Assembly (NCBI GenBank): GCA_934249275.1
Contig: CAKQKT010000049.1
Location: forward strand, 1 to 14,023
Reading direction: 5' to 3'
Source: an uncultured Sutterella sp.
GTDB lineage: Bacteria; Pseudomonadota; Gammaproteobacteria; Burkholderiales; Burkholderiaceae_F
DNA length: 14,023 bases
Positions 7,799 through 14,023 of the stretch are shown piece by piece. Both the position numbers and the translations under genes were made by a program. Numbering within the stretch: position 1 is the stretch's first letter; every line of letters begins with the position of its first letter. The notes beneath the pieces are model-generated. The model was not told the origin of the DNA. It did not search any database and was given only the letters and a program-made list of their open reading frames with translations.

Positions 7799-9109
7799 AT
7801 GACCGCCGACATGCTCATCGAGGCCCGCTGGGTCATTCCCGTCATTCCCCGGAACACCATTCTGGAACACCACACGGTCGTCATCTCCGAAGGACGCATC
7901 ACCGACATTCTCCCGACCGAAGCCGCGCGCAAGCGTTATGAAGGCCTCGAAGCCATAACGACGAGCCTTCCCGGCAGCGTCCTCATGCCCGGACTGGTCA
8001 ACCTTCATACTCACGCCGCCATGAACCTGCTTCGCGGAAGGGGAGCGGACCTTCCCCTCATGGACTGGCTCACGCAGGAGATCTGGCCTGCAGAAGGCCG
8101 CCTCATGAGCTCCGAATTTGTTCACGACGGCAGTCTGCTGGCCGGTCTTGAGATGGCGCGCGTCGGCGTCACCTGCTGCTCGGATCTCTACTTCTTCCCC
8201 GACGCGGCAGCCGCAGGCCTTCGAGAAGCCGGCCTTCGCTGCGCAACCTCCGGCATCGTCATCGGCTTTCCCTCCGCCTGGGCCGCCGGCGACGACGAAT
8301 ACTTTAAAAAATGCGAGGAACTCATAGAACGCTACTCAACGGATCCGTTCGTACGCGTGACCATCGGCCCTCACGCTCCCTATACGGTAAGCGACGCCTC
8401 GCTCGCACGCTGCGCCGAACTTAGCGAACGACATAACCTGCCCGTGCACATTCACGTCAACGAAACCGCCGGCGAAGTAGAAAACTCCCTAAAAGAATAC
8501 GGCGAACGCCCCGTCGCACGCCTCGCACGCCTGGGCCTTGTCAACGAACATCTCATCTCCGTTCACAGCGTTCACACAAACGATGACGACATCCGCATGC
8601 TCGCCAATGCACATGCGTCCGTCTGCCATTGCCCGTCATCCAACCTCAAGCTGGCCTCAGGCTTCGCCCCCGTTGCCAAGATGATGAGAGCCGGCATCAA
8701 TCTCGGCATCGGCACCGACGGCGCAGCCAGCAACGACAAGCTTGACATGCTGGGCGAAACCCGCCTGGCCGCCATGCTCGCCAAAGCCGTCGACGGCAGC
8801 ACCACCTGCGCGAAGGTCTTCGACATGCTCGAGGCAGCCACGCTCGGCGGTGCCAGAGCGTTGCACTGGGACAACGAAATCGGTTCGCTGGAGCTCAACA
8901 AGTCCGCCGACATGATCGCCGTCGATCTATCGAGTGTTGAAGCCGGTCCCGTGACGGACCCCGCCGCGCAGCTTCTCTATTCGGCAGGACGCGAGAACGT
9001 CATCCGCACCTGGGTCGCCGGCCGGCTCATTTCGGGCGACTCGGAAACCGATCGCAAACGCAGTGCCGGAGCAGGAACCGTTATGGACAAATGGAGAAGA
9101 CGTCTTTAA
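7799..9109 (+). CDS. Amidohydrolase, MTA/SAH deaminase-like (TRZ/ATZ family)
   Basis: A metal-dependent deaminase of the amidohydrolase superfamily. The closest functional label is 5-methylthioadenosine/S-adenosylhomocysteine deaminase (mtaD), but other aminohydrolases share this architecture. The 436 residues contain the metal ligands expected for the family: LHTH (His70, His72), HIHVNET (His219, with Glu222), SVHSVH (His256) and GTDGAASN (Asp307). A C-terminal strand segment (KSADMIAVDL) completes the small beta domain that packs with the N-terminus. The start at 7799 has GAGG six bases upstream; an in-frame TTG at 7793 would add two residues. A hydrolase of this type often sits near ubiG and gph in betaproteobacteria, where it may help recycle by-products of SAM-dependent methylation; here ubiG is absent. 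Family secure, substrate not. Confidence 0.85.
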   Translation: MTADMLIEARWVIPVIPRNTILEHHTVVISEGRITDILPTEAARKRYEGLEAITTSLPGSVLMPGLVNLHTHAAMNLLRGRGADLPLMDWLTQEIWPAEGRLMSSEFVHDGSLLAGLEMARVGVTCCSDLYFFPDAAAAGLREAGLRCATSGIVIGFPSAWAAGDDEYFKKCEELIERYSTDPFVRVTIGPHAPYTVSDASLARCAELSERHNLPVHIHVNETAGEVENSLKEYGERPVARLARLGLVNEHLISVHSVHTNDDDIRMLANAHASVCHCPSSNLKLASGFAPVAKMMRAGINLGIGTDGAASNDKLDMLGETRLAAMLAKAVDGSTTCAKVFDMLEAATLGGARALHWDNEIGSLELNKSADMIAVDLSSVEAGPVTDPAAQLLYSAGRENVIRTWVAGRLISGDSETDRKRSAGAGTVMDKWRRRL

Positions 9110-9342
9110 GTGCAAATCCCCTCTGTCGGTGGAAATCGATGCAAAAATCTGACAAAATGGACTTAGTTATTTAGCCTTTTGGTTCTGCGGGATGGCAAAA
9201 AACGTCCTTTCATGACGTGTTCGGTGTATTCTGTTCGAGCTAACGGGCTAGACATCAGGGTGATCTGTTTGGAGCCGGCCTCATGTTGGTGACAAATCGT
9301 CCATCCCGTTTAAGCTTCCTGAATTTTTTGAGGATAACAACA

Positions 9343-10002
9343 ATGAAGACTTCTCTGAAGATTGGCGGCCTCGTTGCCGCTATGATGCTGGCGGTGTCGG
9401 ACGCTTCCTTCGCTGCCGACCAGGTCAGCCCCTATGTCCACTCTTCCGACGGCCAGATCGTCAAGAGCGGCTACGGCCTCTGCTGGCGCACCAGCTTCTG
9501 GACGCCCGCTCTCGCCGAAGCCAGCGGTGAAGGCTGCAAGTGCGATGCCGACGTTCTTCCGGCTGAAGCTTGCCAGCCGAAGCAGGTTGCTGCTCCGGTT
9601 GCTCCCGCCGCTGAAAAGGTGACGTTCTCCGCCGACATGCTCTTCAACTTCGACAAGTCCACCCTCAAGGATGAAGGCAAGGCCGTTCTCGACGACCTCG
9701 TCTCCCGCCTCGCCGGCGTTGACGTTGAAGTCATCCTTTCCACCGGCTACGCCGACCGTCTCGGCAAGGAAGCCTACAACGAAAAGCTTTCCGCCGCCCG
9801 TGCTGAATCCGTCAAGGCCTACCTCGTCTCCAAGGGCGTGGACGCCAACCTGATCCAGACCGAAGGCCGCGGCGAAGCCGATCCGGTTGTTGACTGCCCG
9901 AACCCCTCCGCCAAGGGCCAGGTCAAGAACTTCCGCGAACTCGTCCAGTGCCTCGCTCCGAACCGCCGCGCCGTGGTTGAAGTCGTCGGTACGCGTCAGT
10001 AA
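9343..10002 (+). CDS. ompA: OmpA-family peptidoglycan-binding envelope protein
   Basis: A 219-residue exported protein that should tie the outer membrane to peptidoglycan. A signal peptide (MKTSLKIGG... with a hydrophobic stretch at 7-18) ends in ASFA, with predicted cleavage after residue 24. A Trp/Cys-rich N-terminal part (GYGLCWRTSFWTP) and an Ala/Pro linker (about 82-90) lead to the OmpA/MotB domain (about 92-219). Asp138 in GYADRLG and Arg153 in SAARAESV match the family residues that bind diaminopimelate; Cys185 and Cys203 probably form a disulfide as in neisserial RmpM. There is no beta-barrel, as is usual for betaproteobacterial OmpA. The start at 9343 has GAGGA eight bases upstream; an ATG at 9283 is in frame but would put 20 residues before the signal peptide. 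The 233-bp gap upstream contains no gene; I saw no convincing promoter there. Codon use is strongly biased, consistent with high expression. Confidence 0.94.
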   Translation: MKTSLKIGGLVAAMMLAVSDASFAADQVSPYVHSSDGQIVKSGYGLCWRTSFWTPALAEASGEGCKCDADVLPAEACQPKQVAAPVAPAAEKVTFSADMLFNFDKSTLKDEGKAVLDDLVSRLAGVDVEVILSTGYADRLGKEAYNEKLSAARAESVKAYLVSKGVDANLIQTEGRGEADPVVDCPNPSAKGQVKNFRELVQCLAPNRRAVVEVVGTRQ

Positions 10003-10050
10003 TTTCTGACTTAAGTTCCGTGAGGGCGAGTTTTCAAACCGTCCTCGTCA

Positions 10051-10088
10051 AGCCCTCGAATGCAAAACGTTCGAGGGCTTTGTTTTTT
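10051..10088 (+). terminator. Terminator of ompA
   Basis: A perfect 10-bp stem AGCCCTCGAA/TTCGAGGGCT (10051-10060 with 10070-10079), nine-base loop, then TTGTTTTTT. It ends only 19 bp before the usual gph ATG, so gph needs readthrough or a promoter hidden in this region. Confidence 0.92.
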
Positions 10089-10107
10089 GTCCGCCTCCCG
10101 CTCGCTC

Positions 10108-10779
10108 ATGACCATCCGACTTTTTCTCTTCGACCTTGACGGCACTCTCGTCGATACGGCCCCCGATCTGGCCCTTGCCGTCAACATGGTTCGCACCGCA
10201 CGCAGCATTCCTCCTCTTTCCGAAGAAGACCTTCGCCCCTACGCCAGCAAGGGAGCGCCAGGACTTCTGGGAAAGGCCATGGGCATCGACCGAAACGATT
10301 CCGAATTTCCTTCCCTCCGGAAGGAATTTCTCGACAACTACGCAGCGCACATGACGGACCGATCTCGGCCATTCGACGGAATCGAAGCCATGCTCGACGC
10401 TCTTCGCACCGCGGGCATCCGCACTGGCGTCGTCACCAACAAGGTCGAGCATCTGGCGATTCGCCTGACCGGAGACCTTGGACTCGGCACCAAGCTCGAC
10501 ATCGTGCTTGGAAGCGACTCCCCGGGATGCGCGATGAAGCCCGCGCCCGACTCGCTTCTCACCGCCGCACGGCAACTTGACATTCCGGTCACGGACATTC
10601 TGTATGCAGGCGACGACCCAAGAGACGTCGCGGCCGCTCATGCAGCAGGCATGCCCTGCGCAGCCTGCGCCTGGGGCTACGCACTTACGCCTCCCGAAAC
10701 ATGGAATGCGGATTTTGTTGCACAAACGCCGGCAGACATCTTCACCTGGGCCATGCAGCTCAACGGGCTTGCGGTATAA
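10108..10779 (+). CDS. gph: Phosphoglycolate phosphatase-type HAD hydrolase
   Basis: A cytosolic HAD-superfamily phosphatase that probably removes phosphate from 2-phosphoglycolate. The 223 residues match the family length. Motif I is FDLDGTLVDT (nucleophile Asp9, Asp11), motif II is VVTNK (Thr110), motif III is Lys144 in CAMKP, and motif IV is YAGDDPRDVAAAHAAGM (Asp169, Asp173). The cap between motifs I and II is helical, as in Gph. The ATG at 10108 gives the family N-terminus but has no Shine-Dalgarno. A TTG at 10087 in the same frame would add seven residues and has GAGGG nine bases upstream, inside the 3' arm of the ompA terminator. In many betaproteobacteria ubiG precedes gph after ompA; it is missing here. 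The stop codon overlaps the -10 element of the tmRNA gene. Confidence 0.92.
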   Translation: MTIRLFLFDLDGTLVDTAPDLALAVNMVRTARSIPPLSEEDLRPYASKGAPGLLGKAMGIDRNDSEFPSLRKEFLDNYAAHMTDRSRPFDGIEAMLDALRTAGIRTGVVTNKVEHLAIRLTGDLGLGTKLDIVLGSDSPGCAMKPAPDSLLTAARQLDIPVTDILYAGDDPRDVAAAHAAGMPCAACAWGYALTPPETWNADFVAQTPADIFTWAMQLNGLAV

Positions 10780-10780
10780 T
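10775..10780 (+). promoter_or_regulatory. Consensus -10 element of the tmRNA promoter
   Basis: TATAAT, an exact consensus, overlaps the gph stop codon (TAA at 10777-10779). A start about seven bases downstream would leave a leader of about 10 nt for RNase P to remove before the mature 5' end at 10797. No clear -35 box is seen at the proper distance. Confidence 0.65.
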
Positions 10781-10796
10781 GGTCTTCCTTCATGCA

Positions 10797-11156
10797 GGGG
10801 GCGCCTTGGCTTCGACGGGGACGCGGACGCTGTATGGGGCATGTCGAGGTGCAGTCACCTCGTAAATCCGCTGCAAAAAATTAAACGCCAACAACAAGCG
10901 TTTCGCTCTCGCTGCTTAATGCGAGATGCTGCATCGGTTTGTCTCTGGGCCGGGTCGAGCAATCGACAGCAGTATCATTTGACAGAGTCTAGGATGTGCG
11001 AGCGTCGCCGGCGCGCTTCCGAAATCAAGGTGACTGGCTGGATGCCGGCCCGCCGCTTGGCAGGGCATCCGGTGAGATTCAAATCTTGCGGCTAAGCATG
11101 TAGACCCAACAGAAAAAGGTTTCCGGACGCGGGTTCAACTCCCGCCGCCTCCACCA
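10797..11156 (+). ncRNA. ssrA: tmRNA (transfer-messenger RNA), one-piece form
   Basis: Rescues ribosomes stalled on broken messages together with SmpB and tags the product for proteolysis. The 5' end GGGGGCG pairs with CGCCTCC before the encoded ACCA at the 3' end (one G-U pair), forming the acceptor stem. TTCGACGGGG near the 5' end and the T-arm GCGGG-TTCAACT-CCCGC complete the tRNA-like domain. The tag frame runs from GCC at 10887 to TAA at 10917-10919 and encodes ANNKRFALAA. The length of 360 nt and the unpermuted order are normal for most bacteria. It lies between gph and the DUF748 gene with its own -10 element and terminator. Confidence 0.97.
10887..10919 (+). other. tmRNA proteolysis-tag reading frame
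   Basis: Ten codons, ANNKRFALAA, then TAA. With the alanine carried by tmRNA itself the appended tag is AANNKRFALAA. The ALAA end is the part read by ClpXP and ClpAP. The middle NNKR is positively charged, where the common betaproteobacterial form I recall has DER. Confidence 0.93.
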
Positions 11157-11164
11157 TATTTCAG

Positions 11165-11198
11165 GCCCCGGACGATCAATGATCGTCCGGGGCTTTTT
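11165..11198 (+). terminator. Terminator of ssrA
   Basis: A perfect 14-base inverted repeat, GCCCCGGACGATCA and its complement (11165-11178 with 11180-11193), followed by five T, eight bases after the tmRNA CCA end. Confidence 0.95.
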
Positions 11199-11300
11199 CG
11201 CATACGAACTTCTAGACAGAAACAAAATGTCGAAATAACGTGCAATCTCCCGAGCGGCTTCGGGCAGAGCGTTTGACGCATCATTGCATCATCAATCCGA

Positions 11301-11329
11301 TTCAGTCCTCCGGAACAGGCACCTATAAT
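11301..11329 (+). promoter_or_regulatory. Promoter of the DUF748 gene
   Basis: An exact -10 TATAAT at 11324-11329 and a half-matching TTCAGT at 11301-11306, with a spacing of 17. It would start a leader of about 30 nt that carries the strong AGGAGG ribosome-binding site at 11353-11358. The remainder of 11199-11365 shows nothing else clear. Confidence 0.6.
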
Positions 11330-11365
11330 GTAAGAATGAGGGTGCCAATTCTAGGAGGGTAGGAC

Positions 11366-13834
11366 ATGGCCAACTTTTTCAAAATCACGGCAGGCGCCGC
11401 CATCGTCGCCACCGCTCTTTACGCAGCCGCCGGCTATGTTGCAGTGCCGACGATTGTCAAGTCGTCGCTCGATTCGTTCGGCAAGCAGCTCGGCCGAAGC
11501 GTCTCCGTCAGCAAGGTCGCCTTCAATCCCTGGACCTGGGAATTCACTCTCGAGGGACTCAAGGTCGCCGGCAAAAACAACAACCCTCCCCTTCTCTCGC
11601 TCGACAGACTCTTTGTCAATGCATCTGCGAAGACATTGGTTGAGTTTGCCCCAATCATTGATGAAGTGACCGTCGACGGGCTCAACTCCGTCGTCGCGCT
11701 TGACGACGAGGACATCCGCAAGCTCGTGAACGGCACCGGCGACTCTTCCTCCGGCACCTCCAAAGAACAGAAAACCGCCGGCAGCGGCAATCTTCCCTCC
11801 TTCGCCGTCTACAACATCAGCGTCAAGAACTCCTCCCTGCAGGTTCTCGATCGAGCGCGCGCGATCGACCAGTCCATCACTGAATTCAACCTTGAACTGC
11901 CCTTCGTGAGCACGCTTGCAAACTCCAAGAGCAGCCTCGTGACGCCGTCGCTTTCCATGAAGCTCAACGGCACGCCGATCTACGCCACAGGCAGCACGCA
12001 GCCTTTCGGCTCCACGCTCTCCGCACGCCTCAACCTGAAGGTCTCGAATCTTGATCTCGCACCGGTCTTCAAGCTTGTGCCCGATCTCAACACGCCGACT
12101 CTTACGCTTGAGAACGGCAGGCTCTCCACCGAAATCAACGTTGTCTTCCGCAATGCCACCGGCGGCAACCCAGGCAAGATGCTCGTCTCCGGCTCAATGA
12201 GCGTCAGCGACCTCTCAGCCGTACAACAGATCAGCAACCGCGTTCAGCCGCTAGCCTCCTTCAAAAAGGCTAGCCTTCAGCTCACCGAGCTTGATCTTCT
12301 TGACCATCAAGCCCACGTAGGCAGCATCGTCATTCAGGATCCCAAGGTCAACGTCGTCAATTCCGCCTCAGGCCTCAATCTTGAGCAGACTGCCAGCGGC
12401 TTCTCCTCCGGCAGCGACGCCACCACCGCCCCTGCAAGCAGCTCAGGCTCGGGCTCCGACTGGCACTGGCAGGTCGACTCCTTCCAGATCCGCAACGGAA
12501 GCGCCTCCTGGAATGACACAACCGTCAAGCCCGCCGCCAAGATCAGCGCCACGGCCTTCAACGCCAAGGTCACAGGTCTTACGAGCGAAAAGAATGCCAA
12601 GCCTGCCCGAGTTGAAGCCGGCGCCAACGTTCTTGGAGGCTCGCTTTCGCTTTCCGCCGACATTGTTCCGATGCCGCTTGCTGTCGACGCCACGCTCAAG
12701 GCCAGCGGACTTCAGGCCGCTCATCTGGCAACCTACATCAGGAACGCCACCGGTTTTGATGCCGCCGGCGCCACAAGCCTCAGTCTGAAGACTTCCGTCA
12801 ATGGCAGCGACATCAAGGCCAGCGGCAGCGCATCGCTTGCAAATCTGCAGCTCAAGCAAGGCAAGTCAACGCTTGCTTCGGCCAAGGCCGCCTCCGTCAA
12901 GATCGGCAGCTTCGATCTGTCGAAACAGTCCGTCGCAGTTGACAGCATTCTGCTCGACACAGCCGTCGTCAATGCAGTCAAGACAAGCGACGGTCTCAAT
13001 CTAGCCCCGGCTTCCAACAAATCCGGCCCAAAGACCGCTCAAAAGGCGGAAGAAAAGCCTGCAGTCAAGAAGGCTGAAAAGCCCTGGCAATGGAAGGTCG
13101 CCTCCGCTGAAGTGAAGAACTCCAAGCTCAACTTCCGCGACACGAGCGTAAAGCCCGCCGCCGCTCTTACAGTCTCGAACATCAATGCCTCGGCAAAGAA
13201 CCTCTCAACGGCCGAAGGAGCCAAGAGCACTGTCAAGTTCTCGGCCAACACGGCAGAAGGCACGATGGCCGCAAACGGCACGATGGTTCTCTCGCCCATG
13301 ACTGCCGATATTTCGACGACGATTTCGACCATCAACATGAAGGCGCTCTCCCCCGTCATGACGGCCTATGCCGGCATCGGCGCTCAAAGCGGAACGCTGG
13401 ACAGCAAGGGCAAATTTGGGCTTGAAACCGTCAAGGACAAGCAGATTGCCAGCTGGACCGGCGACATCAGCATGGTGAAGTTCAACATGCTCAACGCCAA
13501 AGGCCGTTCCCTCATGACCTGGAACAATGCCGCACTCACCGGCCTCGAAGTAAAGACGACGGATCCGATCACCCTTCGCGTCACCAAGGCCGAAATCGAC
13601 CAGCCGGGCACTCAGCAAACCAAGGCGGTTCGCCAGCTCTCCGGTCTTGCAAGCGTGCTCACGGGCAAGGACAAGTACGCCAAGAAGGCTGAAAAGTACC
13701 TTGGCGGAAGCATCATTCTCCACGACGTACGCTACGAGAACGGCCAGTTCTCCGCCAATGGCGTTGACGGGAATGCAGTTGCCGCCGCACTCCTGGCCAA
13801 ATTGTCGAGCGCCATGAGCCCCAAACTTCAATAA
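11366..13834 (+). CDS. AsmA-like / DUF748-type membrane-anchored periplasmic protein
   Basis: An 822-residue protein with one N-terminal membrane segment (about 8-29) and no other hydrophobic span, so most of it should lie in the periplasm. The early stretch (GRSVSVSKVAFNPWTWEFTLEGLKV) and the long run of alternating beta-strand sequence (NLDLAPVFKLVPDL, then LTLENGRLSTEINVVF) resemble DUF748/AsmA-like proteins, a group that includes envelope lipid-transport factors. Two related modules can be seen: WHWQV...DTTVKPAAKIS (367-394) and WQWKV...DTSVKPAAALT (574-602), each after an (S/D)GLNL motif and a low-complexity linker (Ser/Gly-rich, then Lys/Glu/Ala-rich), about 208 residues apart. The C-terminus (YLGGSIILHDVRYENGQFSANGVDG) ends without an added domain. 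The start has AGGAGG seven bases upstream. It is a single-gene unit with its own promoter and terminator. Exact role unknown. Confidence 0.8.
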   Translation: MANFFKITAGAAIVATALYAAAGYVAVPTIVKSSLDSFGKQLGRSVSVSKVAFNPWTWEFTLEGLKVAGKNNNPPLLSLDRLFVNASAKTLVEFAPIIDEVTVDGLNSVVALDDEDIRKLVNGTGDSSSGTSKEQKTAGSGNLPSFAVYNISVKNSSLQVLDRARAIDQSITEFNLELPFVSTLANSKSSLVTPSLSMKLNGTPIYATGSTQPFGSTLSARLNLKVSNLDLAPVFKLVPDLNTPTLTLENGRLSTEINVVFRNATGGNPGKMLVSGSMSVSDLSAVQQISNRVQPLASFKKASLQLTELDLLDHQAHVGSIVIQDPKVNVVNSASGLNLEQTASGFSSGSDATTAPASSSGSGSDWHWQVDSFQIRNGSASWNDTTVKPAAKISATAFNAKVTGLTSEKNAKPARVEAGANVLGGSLSLSADIVPMPLAVDATLKASGLQAAHLATYIRNATGFDAAGATSLSLKTSVNGSDIKASGSASLANLQLKQGKSTLASAKAASVKIGSFDLSKQSVAVDSILLDTAVVNAVKTSDGLNLAPASNKSGPKTAQKAEEKPAVKKAEKPWQWKVASAEVKNSKLNFRDTSVKPAAALTVSNINASAKNLSTAEGAKSTVKFSANTAEGTMAANGTMVLSPMTADISTTISTINMKALSPVMTAYAGIGAQSGTLDSKGKFGLETVKDKQIASWTGDISMVKFNMLNAKGRSLMTWNNAALTGLEVKTTDPITLRVTKAEIDQPGTQQTKAVRQLSGLASVLTGKDKYAKKAEKYLGGSIILHDVRYENGQFSANGVDGNAVAAALLAKLSSAMSPKLQ

Positions 13835-13852
13835 CCAATTGCCAAAGCGCAA

Positions 13853-13901
13853 AAGCCCGCAGACAACATTGATCTGCGGGCTTCCTTTTGGAGTTTTTTT
13901 T
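13853..13901 (+). terminator. Terminator of the DUF748 gene
   Basis: A perfect 11-bp stem AAGCCCGCAGA/TCTGCGGGCTT (13853-13863 with 13873-13883), nine-base loop, then CCTTTTGGAG and eight T. The right copy of the 76-bp repeat follows 16 bp later. Confidence 0.9.
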
Positions 13902-13916
13902 CACCAAACAAAAAAA

Positions 13917-13991
13917 GGCTCTTCTGGACTTTTGGGGAAATTAGGGTCCCCGTGCCGCAAGCCCCAGCATAGAAACTAACCAAAAGCGCGT
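13917..13991 (+). repeat. Right copy of the inverted repeat (pairs with 1-76)
   Basis: Seventy-five bases that match the reverse complement of 1-76 with a single missing T in the GGGGA...TCCCC hairpin. Like the left copy it follows the terminator of an outward-reading gene and has the same orientation relative to that gene. The match stops at the T of 13991; the remaining 32 bp of the window (13992-14023) hold nothing I recognise. Confidence 0.9.
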
Positions 13992-14023
13992 TGGATCCTG
14001 TATCGTTGGAGTAGAAAAAACCA

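Noticed and set aside
9283..9342. An upstream in-frame start for ompA
   Set aside because: It would put 20 extra residues before a complete signal peptide, and the good ribosome-binding site belongs to the ATG at 9343.
10048..10842. Minus-strand open frame across gph and the tmRNA 5' end
   Set aside because: Shadow of gph; no motif and no start signal.
10577..11095. Open frame running from the end of gph into the tmRNA gene
   Set aside because: It overlaps the well-defined tmRNA and reads gph in a wrong frame.
11120..11156. A separate tRNA gene, suggested by the T-arm and encoded CCA
   Set aside because: These belong to the tRNA-like domain of tmRNA; the 5' half of its acceptor stem is at 10797-10803.
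1..13991. The end repeats as terminal inverted repeats of a composite or giant transposon
   Set aside because: No transposase or integrase lies between them, the content is core genome in typical betaproteobacterial order, and each copy is tied to a terminator rather than to a target-site duplication that I can see.

Overview
The window reads as core chromosome of a betaproteobacterium, most likely Burkholderiales and possibly Sutterellaceae. This rests on three things: the gene order gyrA-serC-pheA-...-cmk-rpsA, a short OmpA-family protein of the betaproteobacterial type (signal peptide, Trp/Cys-rich N-terminus, peptidoglycan-binding OmpA domain, no beta-barrel), and a one-piece tmRNA whose tag ends in ALAA. 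The family-level placement is inference from gene content and protein style; no database was searched.

Layout. The window is split into two divergent blocks by an intergenic region at 7519-7798. To the left, on the minus strand, lies gyrA -> serC -> pheA -> cmk -> rpsA: DNA gyrase A, phosphoserine aminotransferase, a prephenate dehydratase without a chorismate mutase domain, cytidylate kinase and ribosomal protein S1. serC and pheA overlap by 17 bp. Terminators follow gyrA, cmk and rpsA. To the right, on the plus strand, lie an MtaD/SsnA-type amidohydrolase, ompA, a Gph-type phosphatase, the tmRNA gene ssrA and a large AsmA-like/DUF748-type membrane-anchored protein. Rho-independent terminators follow ompA, ssrA and the DUF748 gene. 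The shared theme is housekeeping: replication topology, translation and ribosome rescue, amino-acid and nucleotide synthesis, and envelope maintenance. There is no transposase, integrase, CRISPR array, toxin-antitoxin pair or defence gene.

Points that stand out. (1) A 75/76-bp near-perfect inverted repeat sits at the two window ends, just past the terminators of the two outward-reading end genes. Both copies have the same orientation relative to the upstream gene, and their single indel falls inside a predicted stem-loop. (2) GyrA has Met where E. coli has Asp87 in the quinolone-resistance-determining region, and Tyr at the Asp104 position. (3) PheA lacks the chorismate mutase domain, and hisC-tyrA-aroA, usual between pheA and cmk in Burkholderiales, are absent. 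ubiG is likewise absent between ompA and gph. (4) A possible gph start codon has its ribosome-binding site inside the ompA terminator hairpin. I found no convincing new multi-gene system; the repeat pair is the best candidate for something undescribed.
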